A DNA stretch of 64,000 nt, from positions 1 through 64,000 of the forward strand of contig NZ_JBHTDD010000011.1 in NCBI RefSeq assembly GCF_042666615.1. The letters are read 5' to 3'. A program made the translations under genes and the position numbers. The notes under the pieces were generated by a model. That model worked only from the letters and a program-made list of their open reading frames with translations, did no database searches and was not told the DNA's origin. The stretch's first letter is position 1. Each line of letters starts with the position of its first letter. This stretch comes from KBS50 sp042666615. Its GTDB lineage: Bacteria; Actinomycetota; Actinomycetes; Mycobacteriales; Micromonosporaceae. Shown here piece by piece: positions 24,111 to 32,180 of this stretch.

Positions 24111-25363
24111 CGGCCGGCCCCGGCAGGGATGGTGGCGGTTGCCCGGTCTGCGTGCCTGGCCAGGGACACCGCCCCGGCCAGCCGTTCGATGGCAACCGGC
24201 ACGTCCCAGTCGGTCCGGCGCAACCCGGCCAGGCTGGTCGCCGGCGCGACCACCAGGTCCGGGGCGCCGGTCTCCAGTGCCCGGACCAGCAGGGTCCACG
24301 CCGCGTCCCAACGGGACCGGTCCGGGCGGTTCCGGACTGCCTCCACCACGCCTTCGAGGACGGTCTGACGCAGGTCGCCCCGCTCCGGCAGGTCGGCGGT
24401 GACCGGGTCGGCCAGCAGCGTCTCGGGATCCGGAAGGTCCATCCGGTCCAGTCTGGCCAGCAGCTCCAGCCCGGGGCCGTCGCCGACGGCACCTCGTACC
24501 AGCATGGACAGCACCTCCCGGGAGGTGCCGGCGGCGGTGGCGAACGCGGTCAGCCGCAGCGCCATCTCCCAGCTGCGCGGCGATGGCCAGGGACCGCCCC
24601 GGCGGGCTTCGGTGGTCGGGAGCTGGTGCACGAGCTCGGGGCGGGTGGTGAGCAGCCCGCACACAGCGCGGCGGGCGAATGCGACGGCGTCGGGAAGGCG
24701 CCGCGGGTCCAGCCGCGGCAGCGTCGCGGTGGGCCAGGTCCCGCCGAGGCCGCGTACCACCACCTCATGGTCGTGGGTCCACCGCAGGTGGACGAACCGG
24801 TTGGCCAGGGGCGCACTGAGTTCCCAACCGTCGGCGGCGGAGGCGCGCGGGTTCGCGGCGGCCACGATTCGGACGCCGGCCGGCAGCCGCAGGGCACCGA
24901 CCCTCCGTTCGAGCACGAGGCGAAGCAGGGCGGCCTGGACGGCCGGCGGCGCGGTGGACAACTCGTCCAGGAACAGCAGCCCACGACCGGCCCGCGCCAG
25001 CCGTACGGCCCAGTCCGGCGGGGCCATCGGCACGCCCTGAACGGCCGGGTCGTCACCGACGACCGGCAGCCCGGAGAAGTCGGACGGCTCGTGCACGCTG
25101 GCGATCACGGTGGTCAACGGCAGGTCCAGGGCGTCGGCGAGCTGGGTCAGGGCGGCGGTCTTGCCGATCCCCGGTTCGCCCCACAGCAGTACCGGCAGGT
25201 CGGCGGCAACGGCCAGGGTCAGAGCCGCCAATTGCTCGTCGGGGCGCGGTTCGGTGGCGGTGTCCCGCAGCAGTGCCAGCAGGTCGGCGGCGATGTCGAG
25301 TTGGGACCCGTCCAATGGACCGGAGGGGCGGTGGGTGGTGGTGGACGCGGGCAGGGTCGGCAT
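24107..25363 (-). CDS. MoxR-type AAA+ ATPase
   Basis: The ATG at 25363 has GAGGTGAT just upstream. The AAA+ core occupies residues about 35-260: Walker A LLWGEPGIGKTAALTQLADA, Walker B GRGLLFLDELSTAPPAVQAA, sensor-1 VRIVAAANPRASAADGWELS and the SAPLANRFVHLRW box. A helical C-terminal lid follows (GGPWPSPRSWEMALRLTAFA). MoxR ATPases act as chaperones together with the VWA protein encoded directly downstream. The 418-residue length is somewhat above the usual 320-380 because of the C-terminal extension (residues 330-418). Confidence 0.92.
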   Translation of the reverse strand: MPTLPASTTTHRPSGPLDGSQLDIAADLLALLRDTATEPRPDEQLAALTLAVAADLPVLLWGEPGIGKTAALTQLADALDLPLTTVIASVHEPSDFSGLPVVGDDPAVQGVPMAPPDWAVRLARAGRGLLFLDELSTAPPAVQAALLRLVLERRVGALRLPAGVRIVAAANPRASAADGWELSAPLANRFVHLRWTHDHEVVVRGLGGTWPTATLPRLDPRRLPDAVAFARRAVCGLLTTRPELVHQLPTTEARRGGPWPSPRSWEMALRLTAFATAAGTSREVLSMLVRGAVGDGPGLELLARLDRMDLPDPETLLADPVTADLPERGDLRQTVLEGVVEAVRNRPDRSRWDAAWTLLVRALETGAPDLVVAPATSLAGLRRTDWDVPVAIERLAGAVSLARHADRATATIPAGAGR

Positions 25364-25437
25364 GGTGATCACCTCGGGTGGTCTGGACGCGGCGGGGCCG
25401 CGCCGGATGCGGGAGAGGACTGACCGGGACCGGCTGG

Positions 25438-26814
25438 TCAGCGGGCAATGGTGTGGCGGGGGCGCGTCCGGTGGTGCCGGGGACGACGGTCCGGGCGAGC
25501 GGGCGGTCCACACAAGCGGTCGACCAGACCGGCGCGGAACAGCCCGTACGTGACTTGGCGCAGCGCCGCCGTCGCCAGTTCCTCGCGCAGGGGACCGTCG
25601 CGCAGTGACGCGTTGGCTCCCAACAGGCTCTCGACGATGGCCAGGGCCCCGTCGACGTCGCCGTGGTCCAACCGGGCGCGGACATCGTCGAGGCACTCCG
25701 GGTGGCGGTGCGCCTCGTCGATCGCCTGCAGGCAGGGCAGCGGGGTGCCGGTGAACGCGGCCAGCAGCTCTTCGCGGCGGATCTCGGCCGGGTCGTGGTC
25801 CAGCGGGACGAGCACGCCGTCCACCGGTGCGATCCGGTGCTGTGCGCCCTGGCACGCGATGGTCCAGCTGCTGGGCACGACGTCGGTGGCCCGCTGGGCG
25901 TCGGCCGGCCGATGATCCGGCGCCAGAGCCGAGGCGACCAGCGGGTGCAACTGGTCCGCCTCGATCAGCCCGGTCCGCAGCAGGTCCAGATCCGGCTGCA
26001 CCCACGTCGCCGCGTCCGGCAGCACCGGCAACGTCGGTGGCGGGCTGCCCCGACCGATGGCGTACGGGGGGATCAGTGGCGCGGCGGGGTCGTCCGCCGC
26101 CACGTCCAGCAGCAGGTGGCGTCGGGACCCGAGCCGTACGGCGACCGGCCCGTGGCCCCGGCTGTCGGCGCGGAGCAGGATCCGCGCCTCTGCGACCCAC
26201 CGGTCCACGGCGTAGCCGTGCCCACGCAGCGCCACCACGTCCGGGTCGCCCTGGTCCCCGCCGGGCGGCGGGTCCACCGCCGACCGGGTCCGCAGGTCAC
26301 CGGTGCGGCGGACGTCCCACAGGTGACGGTGCAGGTCGAGGCGGAACCGACGGTCGGGGCGGGGATGCGGGTGTGTCCGCTGCCCGGACCGCGGACCGTC
26401 CCACAGGGCGAGGCTGAACCGCTGGCCGCCGTCCGCCCAGGCCGGTGGGGTCCGGGCCACCAGGTGCAGCGTGCCACCGCCCGGCCGGTGATAGCGGGCC
26501 AGGGAGACGGTCAGACCGGCGCGCAGCAACCCGTCCGGTGCGGTCCTCGGCAGGTGCCACCGCAGCAGGTCCGGGGCCAGGTGCCGTACGTCGTCCCGAA
26601 TCTGGGCAGCGAGCCGGTGGCCGTGGTCACGGGCGACGCGGCCGAGGTCCAGGTCGACGTCGACACGGGCGGCGGCGCACGCCCCGGCCCCGTCCCCGGC
26701 GATGCGGCGGGCGGTCGCGGTGGCGATCATTGATGGCGGCACGGCGAAACGGCGCACGCGCAGCCAGAGGGATAGGCGGGGATTCCCGTTCGGAGGCCAA
26801 GGGTGCATCAGCAC
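25438..26814 (-). CDS. hypothetical protein upstream of moxR/VWA genes
   Basis: A 458-residue protein with no signal peptide or membrane span, beginning MLMHPWPPNGNPRLSLWLRV. It is rich in Arg/Asp/His/Pro. Recognisable segments include LLRWHLPRTAPDGLLRAGLT, WADGGQRFSLALWDGPRSGQ and DRFRLDLHRHLWDVRRTGDL-like stretches, but no family I know. It precedes moxR by 74 nt on the same strand and probably forms one transcript, so it may be the client or a third component of the MoxR-VWA machine. The start could be later (Met29 or so); the given ATG lies in open frame without a strong ribosome site. Confidence 0.6.
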   Translation of the reverse strand: MLMHPWPPNGNPRLSLWLRVRRFAVPPSMIATATARRIAGDGAGACAAARVDVDLDLGRVARDHGHRLAAQIRDDVRHLAPDLLRWHLPRTAPDGLLRAGLTVSLARYHRPGGGTLHLVARTPPAWADGGQRFSLALWDGPRSGQRTHPHPRPDRRFRLDLHRHLWDVRRTGDLRTRSAVDPPPGGDQGDPDVVALRGHGYAVDRWVAEARILLRADSRGHGPVAVRLGSRRHLLLDVAADDPAAPLIPPYAIGRGSPPPTLPVLPDAATWVQPDLDLLRTGLIEADQLHPLVASALAPDHRPADAQRATDVVPSSWTIACQGAQHRIAPVDGVLVPLDHDPAEIRREELLAAFTGTPLPCLQAIDEAHRHPECLDDVRARLDHGDVDGALAIVESLLGANASLRDGPLREELATAALRQVTYGLFRAGLVDRLCGPPARPDRRPRHHRTRPRHTIAR

Positions 26815-26947
26815 TCACCTTGGTGGAACGGGGCCCCCAATCTTCTGTGAGAGGTGTTCATCGCCGGGAAGCATACAAGTCCCGCGCCGGGCGCACCAGA
26901 CGCCGCCGTCGTCGCGGCCGTGCTTGAGCCGCTGCCCGGGTCCGCTC

Positions 26948-26993
26948 CGACGACGGGCCGCCCGCTCCGGCCGGAGCGGGCGGCCCGTCGTCG
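26948..26993. terminator. 46-bp perfect palindrome, terminator of the catalase gene
   Basis: The sequence from 26948 to 26993 is fully self-complementary around CCGG|CCGG at 26970/26971. It lies 12 nt past the catalase stop codon and is about 85% GC. It should form a very stable hairpin in RNA; a cruciform in DNA is possible. Confidence 0.85.
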
Positions 26994-27004
26994 TGACCGT
27001 CGAA

Positions 27005-29275
27005 TCAGCCGACCGAGGCGGGGAACCGTTCCCAGACCCGGTGCGCGGACATCAGCCGCTGCACTTCGGTGAAGGTGTCGGCCGCGGATTCCCGCTCGAC
27101 GACACCGGGGGAGCCGGCCACTCCCACCTGTCGCAGTACGGCGGTGCCGGCGCCCCAGGCGCCGATCGCCTTGGCGTGTCGCCAGCACTCCTCGACCAGT
27201 AGCAGCACGCGTGGATCCACCGCGACGGAGTCGGCGGCACCCGCCTTGGCGTCCCGGGCGGGAATCGCGTCCGGCGCGGGGGCGGGCGCGCCGGCCAGCA
27301 GGAGCGCGTCGAACTCGACGGACCGTCCGGTGGCGAAGGTCCGCTGCACCGTCTCACCGCCCACCGTTCCGCCGTGCGCGGCGATGAGCAGCGGCACCAT
27401 TCCGGCGGAGAAAATCGCCCGACGCACCGTGCCGACCCCGTCGAGGTCGCTGTCGGCGTCGACGACGATGCCGACCATGCGACCGTCACCCGGCCACGTT
27501 CTGCCGACCTGCGACAGCGCCGGGCTGGGCGCGACGTCGGCCAGCGGCAGCGTCGGTTCCGGTGCCGGCAGTCCCAGCCCGGTGGCGACCTGCTCGCACA
27601 GCACCGGGTCGATGTTGGCGAGGGCCCGCAGCTGCCGTTCCTTGATCGCCTGGTGGTAGCACTTGCCAAGCTCGAAGGTGTAGGCGCGGATGATGTGCTC
27701 CCGCTCGACCGGCGACATGCTGAGCCAGAAGAGGCGGGCCTGGCTGTAGTGGTCGTCGAACGAGGCCGGGTTCGCCCGTACCTTCGGCGCCTGTGCCACC
27801 GTGACCGGTACGTCGAGGAACGCGTGCTCGTCGTCGCCGGCCGGGAACGGGTTGCCGCCGTCGAGCGAGTTCGGTCGGTACGGCGCCACGCCCGCGTGGA
27901 CGGCCTGCTGGTGGAAGCCGTCGCGGAGCATGTCGTTGACCGGGGCGTGCGGCCGGTTGATCGGGATCTGCGGGAAGTTCGGGCCGGCCAGCCGGGTCAG
28001 CTGGGTGTCGAGGTACGAGAACAACCGGCCCTGCAGCAGCGGGTCGTTCGTGACGTCGATTCCGGGGGGCAGGTGGCCCACGTGGAAGGCGACCTGTTCG
28101 GTCTCGGCGAAGAAGTTCGTCGGCGTCCGGTTGAGCACCAGCTTGCCGACGGGTTGGACCGGGGCGAGTTCCTCCGGCACGATCTTCGTCGGGTCCAACA
28201 GGTCGATCCCGGCGAAGGTTTCCTCCGGAGTGTCGGGGAAGACCTGGAGGCCGAGTTCCCATTCCGGGTACGCGCCGGCCTCGATCGCGTCGTACAGGTC
28301 CCGCCGGTGGAAGTCCGGGTCGATGCCGTTGAGCAGCTGCGCCTCTTCCCAGGTCAGGGAGTGCACGCCCAGCTTCGGCTTCCAGTGGAACTTCGCCAGC
28401 ACCGTTTCTCCGGCGGCGTTGACCAGGCGGAACGTGTGGACGCCGAAGCCCTCCATCGTCCGGTACGAGCGGGGGATGCCCCGGTCGGACATGTTCCACA
28501 TGGTGTGGTGCTGCGCCTCGGTGTGCAGGGAGACGAAGTCCCAGAACGTGTCGTGCGCGCTCTGTGCCTGGGGGATCTCCCGGTCCGGGTGTGGCTTGCC
28601 GGCGTGGATGACGTCGGGGAACTTGATGGCGTCCTGGATGAAGAAGACCGGGATGTTGTTGCCGACCAGGTCGAAGGTGCCCTCGTCGGTGTAGAACTTG
28701 GTGGCGAAGCCGCGGGTGTCCCGAACGGTGTCGGCGGAGCCGCGGGAACCGAGGACGGTGGAGAACCGGACGAAGACCGGTGTTTCCTTGCCCCTGTGCA
28801 GGAAGCCGGCCCTGGTGAGTTCCTCGGCGTTGCCGTATCCGGTGAAGACGCCGTGGGCGCCGGTTCCCCGCGCGTGCACCACCCGCTCCGGGATCCGCTC
28901 GTGATCGAAGTGCATGATCTTCTCGCGGAGGTGGTGGTCCTGCAGCAGGGTCGGTCCGCGCGGACCGGCCTTCAGGGAGTGGTCGGTGTCCCGCAGCCTC
29001 GCTCCCTGCGCGGTGGTGAGGTACGCGCCCTGCTGGCCGTTCGCGGTCGCCGGCGCACCGGTGCGGGCGCCGGTGGGTGTGCGGGTCTCCGGTGCGCCCT
29101 GCTCCTTCTTGGGCGGCAGCGGATCGTGCGGGGTGGTCGGTTCCTCGATGGGCGGCGGGGCGCTGCCCGGCTCGCCGGGTACGTCGTTGGTCAGGACGTC
29201 GGACACCTTCTCCGCGGCGGTCTCCACCACGTTCTTGACCGCCTTGGCGGGCTTGCTGGAATCCACCGGATCCAT
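27005..29275 (-). CDS. katE: large-subunit monofunctional catalase (HPII type)
   Basis: Converts hydrogen peroxide to water and oxygen in the cytoplasm. At 756 residues it matches clade-2 catalases. Seen in order: a 75-residue Pro-rich N-terminal extension, DHSLKAGPRGPTLLQDHHLR, the active-site segment PERVVHARGTGAHGVFTGYG with the essential His, VRFSTVLGSRGSADTVRDTR, NNIPVFFIQDAIKFPD with the distal Asn, and a proximal heme region FSYLDTQLTRLAGPNF with Tyr. After residue 600 there is a DJ-1/flavodoxin-like domain (VGIVVDADSDLDGVGTVRRA). The ATG is at 29275. A sigma-B-like promoter lies upstream, indicating stationary-phase or stress induction. Confidence 0.96.
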   Translation of the reverse strand: MDPVDSSKPAKAVKNVVETAAEKVSDVLTNDVPGEPGSAPPPIEEPTTPHDPLPPKKEQGAPETRTPTGARTGAPATANGQQGAYLTTAQGARLRDTDHSLKAGPRGPTLLQDHHLREKIMHFDHERIPERVVHARGTGAHGVFTGYGNAEELTRAGFLHRGKETPVFVRFSTVLGSRGSADTVRDTRGFATKFYTDEGTFDLVGNNIPVFFIQDAIKFPDVIHAGKPHPDREIPQAQSAHDTFWDFVSLHTEAQHHTMWNMSDRGIPRSYRTMEGFGVHTFRLVNAAGETVLAKFHWKPKLGVHSLTWEEAQLLNGIDPDFHRRDLYDAIEAGAYPEWELGLQVFPDTPEETFAGIDLLDPTKIVPEELAPVQPVGKLVLNRTPTNFFAETEQVAFHVGHLPPGIDVTNDPLLQGRLFSYLDTQLTRLAGPNFPQIPINRPHAPVNDMLRDGFHQQAVHAGVAPYRPNSLDGGNPFPAGDDEHAFLDVPVTVAQAPKVRANPASFDDHYSQARLFWLSMSPVEREHIIRAYTFELGKCYHQAIKERQLRALANIDPVLCEQVATGLGLPAPEPTLPLADVAPSPALSQVGRTWPGDGRMVGIVVDADSDLDGVGTVRRAIFSAGMVPLLIAAHGGTVGGETVQRTFATGRSVEFDALLLAGAPAPAPDAIPARDAKAGAADSVAVDPRVLLLVEECWRHAKAIGAWGAGTAVLRQVGVAGSPGVVERESAADTFTEVQRLMSAHRVWERFPASVG

Positions 29276-29313
29276 ACCTCCATCAACCGGTTACGACTGG
29301 TGCATTCAGCCCC

Positions 29314-29337
29314 TACCCGGGGTTTGGTCGGCGAAAC
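29314..29337 (-). promoter_or_regulatory. sigma-B-type promoter of katE
   Basis: On the minus strand GTTT (29337-29334) is separated by exactly 15 nt from GGGTA (29318-29314). This matches the actinomycete general-stress consensus GNNTN14-16GGGTA(T/C). The predicted transcript starts about 30 nt before the catalase ATG. Confidence 0.6.
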
Positions 29338-29522
29338 AATCGGATTGGGCGGCCTTCGCGGGCCGCGCGTCGATCAACGGCTTCCGGAAGTTTCGGCGAT
29401 TCGATTCCGAACATCGATCTCCACTGCGGTACGTCACGAGGCGGTGTCGGGAATCGTCCGATCCATCATCGATGCTGACCAGGCTAAAGGTCGCCGGGGG
29501 AGGGTCGGTTCGCAAAGATCAT

Positions 29523-29544
29523 ATTTCCGAAATGTTTCCGGAAA
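29523..29544 (+). promoter_or_regulatory. two adjacent TTTCC-GAAA palindromes upstream of the xylanase gene
   Basis: ATTTC-C-GAAAT (29523-29533) and TTTCCGGAAA (29535-29544) lie side by side, forming CCGAAATGTTTCCGG in the middle, close to the CGAAANTTTCG element repeatedly found at actinomycete xylanase promoters. They lie about 230 bp before the xylanase start. The local sequence is unusually AT-rich for the window. Confidence 0.55.
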
Positions 29545-29776
29545 ATGTTGACAGTCGAACGGGTCGATTCGCATACTTCTCGCCATCGACAGATCTCGAC
29601 AACTGTCGATCCAGGCGCCCCATCGCGACCTGGCCAGCCGGTCATCGGCTTCGACGACCGGCACCCTCGCCGCGTATCGACGCGCGGTGGCTGCCGCCCG
29701 GCCATCGGCAGCCTCGTCGGGTCGGATCACGCGGCCCGGGCGTCCCACCCCCCGTTCATGAGGAGGAAGCGCGCAC

Positions 29777-30772
29777 ATGAACGACACCCCCACCCACCCG
29801 AGGCGCCGCGGGCTCGGCGGCCTCGCCCGGCTCGTCGGCGGCGCCTGCGCCGTCGTGGTCGCGGCCAGCCTGATGCTGCCCGGCATCGCCAACGCCGCGG
29901 TGACCTCGAACCAGACGGGCAACCACGACGGCTACTTCTACTCGTTCTGGACCGACAGCCAGGGCACGGTCTCCATGGAACTCGGCTCCGGTGGCAACTA
30001 CAGCACCTCGTGGCGCAACACCGGGAACTTCGTCGCCGGCAAGGGCTGGAGCACCGGTGGTCGCCGGAGCGTGAGCTACTCCGGCAGCTTCAACCCGTCC
30101 GGCAACGCCTACCTGACGCTGTACGGATGGACCCGGAACCCGCTCGTGGAGTACTACATCGTCGACAACTGGGGCACCTATCGGCCCACCGGAACCTACA
30201 AGGGCACGGTGACCAGCGACGGCGGCACGTACGACATCTACCAGACGACGCGGTACAACGCCCCGTCCATCGAGGGGACCAGGACCTTCAACCAGTACTG
30301 GAGCGTCCGGCAGTCGAAGAAGACCGGCGGCACCATCACCTCCGGCAACCACTTCGACGCCTGGGCCCGTAACGGGATGAACCTGGGCAGCCACGACTAC
30401 ATGATCATGGCGACCGAGGGCTACCAGAGCAGTGGGAACTCCAACATCACGATCGGCTCCGGTGGAGGTACGCCACCGCCGTCGTCACCACCGCCGCCGT
30501 CCGGCGGGGGCTGCACCGCGACCCTCTCGGCGGGTCAGCAGTGGGGCGACCGCTACAACCTGAACGTCGCGGTCTCCGGGTCCAACAACTGGACCGTGAC
30601 GATGAACATCCCGTCCCCGGCGAAGGCCATCGCCACCTGGAACATCAGCGCGAGTTACCCCAGCGCCCAGGTGCTGACGGCCCGGCCGAACGGCAACGGC
30701 AACAACTGGGGGGTGACGATCCAGCACAACGGCAACTGGACCTGGCCGTCGGTCTCCTGCAGCGCAAGCTGA
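29777..30772 (+). CDS. secreted GH11 endo-1,4-beta-xylanase with C-terminal CBM2-like domain
   Basis: AGGAGGAAG (29761-29769) precedes ATG 29777. A signal peptide (residues 1-40, ending LPGIANAAV) leads to a GH11 beta-jelly roll (about 42-232): DGYFYSFWTDSQGTVSMELG, YGWTRNPLVEYYIVDNWGTY with the nucleophile Glu of PLVEYYIV, and MIMATEGYQSSGNSNITIGS with the acid/base Glu of EGYQSSG. A Gly/Pro linker (GGGTPPPSSPPPPSGGG) joins a short, somewhat degenerate C-terminal binding domain (CTATLSAGQQWGDRYNLNVA, WPSVSCSAS). It hydrolyses xylan outside the cell, and regulation probably uses the palindromes at 29523-29544. Confidence 0.95.
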   Translation: MNDTPTHPRRRGLGGLARLVGGACAVVVAASLMLPGIANAAVTSNQTGNHDGYFYSFWTDSQGTVSMELGSGGNYSTSWRNTGNFVAGKGWSTGGRRSVSYSGSFNPSGNAYLTLYGWTRNPLVEYYIVDNWGTYRPTGTYKGTVTSDGGTYDIYQTTRYNAPSIEGTRTFNQYWSVRQSKKTGGTITSGNHFDAWARNGMNLGSHDYMIMATEGYQSSGNSNITIGSGGGTPPPSSPPPPSGGGCTATLSAGQQWGDRYNLNVAVSGSNNWTVTMNIPSPAKAIATWNISASYPSAQVLTARPNGNGNNWGVTIQHNGNWTWPSVSCSAS

Positions 30773-30780
30773 TGGTGGAC

Positions 30781-30815
30781 GGAAGGACCCCTTGTCGGTG
30801 ACAGGGGGTCCTTCC
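30781..30815 (+). terminator. xylanase gene terminator
   Basis: A 16-bp stem (30781-30796 with 30800-30815, one G-T pair, loop GGT) starts 9 nt past the xylanase stop codon and ends in TTCCTC. Confidence 0.85.
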
Positions 30816-30939
30816 TCGCCGCCCAGGGGAGACGCCAGACCTGGTTGACGCCGTCGACGCGGTCCCAGATCCGCCACCGGTGCCGTCGGCGGACCTGTTC
30901 CCGGTGGGTCATCCCGTTGGAACAGGCCGCTCTCCACGA

Positions 30940-31761
30940 TCATCCGGGACGCTTGTCACCGCCGGCCTGGTAACCGCCGGACAGGGTCAACTCGGTCTCG
31001 ATGCCGAAGTGATCGGACAGGTACGCCCGCCGGCCGTCCGCGAGCGGCTCCGCCTCGCGGAGGACCAGCCGCGCCCGCGCGGTCACCGTCCGGCCGGCCG
31101 CGGAGCGGACCAGCACGTGGTCGAGCGCGGGCGGTGCCGGCCACGACGGCGTGGGACGGTACGTCGGCTCGGTGTCAGCGGCGAGAACGTCACGCAGGCC
31201 GGTCGCCGCCGCGAACTCGTGCAGCGGCGCCGAGCCGCGCGGCAGGTTGAAGTCGCCGGCCACCACCACCGGCAGCGCGGGGTCGAGCGTCGAGAGCGCG
31301 CCGGCGAGACGGGTCAGCTCGGCCCGTTCGATGCGCGTGTACCTGTTCTCCGGTGACCAGTCGTCGTCCAGGTTGGCCGACAGATGGGTGTTCACCACGG
31401 CGAGCCCGCCGCCCGGGACGCCCAGCGTCGCCACCTGTGCACCCTTGCGCATGAGCAGCTCGGGCCGGATCGGACGCAGCGCGGGGAAGCGCACCCACCG
31501 GTGTTGTCTGACGGGCCACCGGGACAGCAGGACCAGACCGCCGTGCAGGAGCACGGCACCCCGGTACGCGTGGTGCGGACAGGACCGGGCCAACCGACGC
31601 AGCAGATCGGCGTTCCGGCGGTACATCACCTCCTGCAGGCACACGACGTCGTACCGCTCGCGGTCGAGGATCGCGCCGAGGGCGCGTAGCCGGGCCCGCA
31701 CGTCGCCCTTGAACAGGGTGTTGAACGTCAACAGGCGCAGGACGGTTCGATCGTCGGCCAC
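30940..31761 (-). CDS. endonuclease/exonuclease/phosphatase-family protein
   Basis: The EEP fold is clear: LRLLTFNTLFKGDVRARLRA, DVVCLQEVMYRRNADLLRRL (metal-binding Glu), LAVVNTHLSANLDDDWSPEN (NTHL), PVVVAGDFNLPRGSAPLHEF (GDFN) and AYLSDHFGIETEL (catalytic SDH). It should hydrolyse a phosphodiester in a nucleic acid, sphingolipid or phosphoinositide. The likely start is GTG 31761 (VADDRTVLRLLTFN). The frame is open further upstream, but that stretch is antisense or shadow sequence. Directly upstream lies a 36-codon lipoprotein-like remnant in another frame. A single inserted base between them would make an exported, lipid-anchored EEP, so a recent frameshift is possible. Confidence 0.85.
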   Translation of the reverse strand: MADDRTVLRLLTFNTLFKGDVRARLRALGAILDRERYDVVCLQEVMYRRNADLLRRLARSCPHHAYRGAVLLHGGLVLLSRWPVRQHRWVRFPALRPIRPELLMRKGAQVATLGVPGGGLAVVNTHLSANLDDDWSPENRYTRIERAELTRLAGALSTLDPALPVVVAGDFNLPRGSAPLHEFAAATGLRDVLAADTEPTYRPTPSWPAPPALDHVLVRSAAGRTVTARARLVLREAEPLADGRRAYLSDHFGIETELTLSGGYQAGGDKRPG

Positions 31762-31765
31762 CGGG

Positions 31766-31876
31766 CTATCCGACCTGCGGTGGCGCGCCGGCCCGGCCGG
31801 TCTCGCCGCAGCCGGCGACGATGGCGGCCGCGGCGGACAGGCCGGTCTCATGCAGGGTACGGCGGGCGAGTGGCAT
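31766..31876 (-). pseudogene. orphan lipoprotein signal peptide, duplicate of the serine hydrolase 5' end
   Basis: This 36-codon frame reads MPLARRTLHETGLSAAAAIV then AGCGETGRAGAPPQVG and stops 4 nt before the EEP start. It is clearly a copy of the N-terminus of the serine hydrolase at 48140-49480 (MPLARRTLLGAGLSAATAAL, then TGCG). Sequence similarity extends upstream of the ATG as well, so promoter and signal peptide were copied together. The rest of the copied gene is missing. It is either a decayed duplicate or the former signal peptide of the EEP protein, now out of frame by one base. Confidence 0.65.
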
Positions 31877-32180
31877 GCCGGAGATGATGGCAGCACGCCC
31901 GAGTCCGCGCCACCGTGCGGTCGGTCCCCGCGCCAGGGCCGTTCGCCCTGGTCCGGAGCATGCCTTGGGCGGTGAGCGGATCGTGGTCGAGCACCACCCG
32001 GAGACGGCACGCCAGCCGGTGAAGCCCAGCCGCTCGTTGTCGATACGGGCGCGACCGTATTCCACACGATACGTGGAACGTCCATTGACCGATCCCGAGC
32101 TGAGTGGCTAGCCTGCCGTTCATATCAATTTCATCCTGGACCGTAATCCGCGATCCGTGTCAACGGCAGGAGTCGTCCCG

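Noticed and set aside
27374..29551. 725-codon plus-strand frame opposite katE
   Set aside because: Pure shadow of the catalase gene, with no recognisable domain.
30940..32085. EEP protein starting at 32085
   Set aside because: The first 108 codons overlap the copied lipoprotein signal in another frame and are Pro/Arg-rich shadow sequence.
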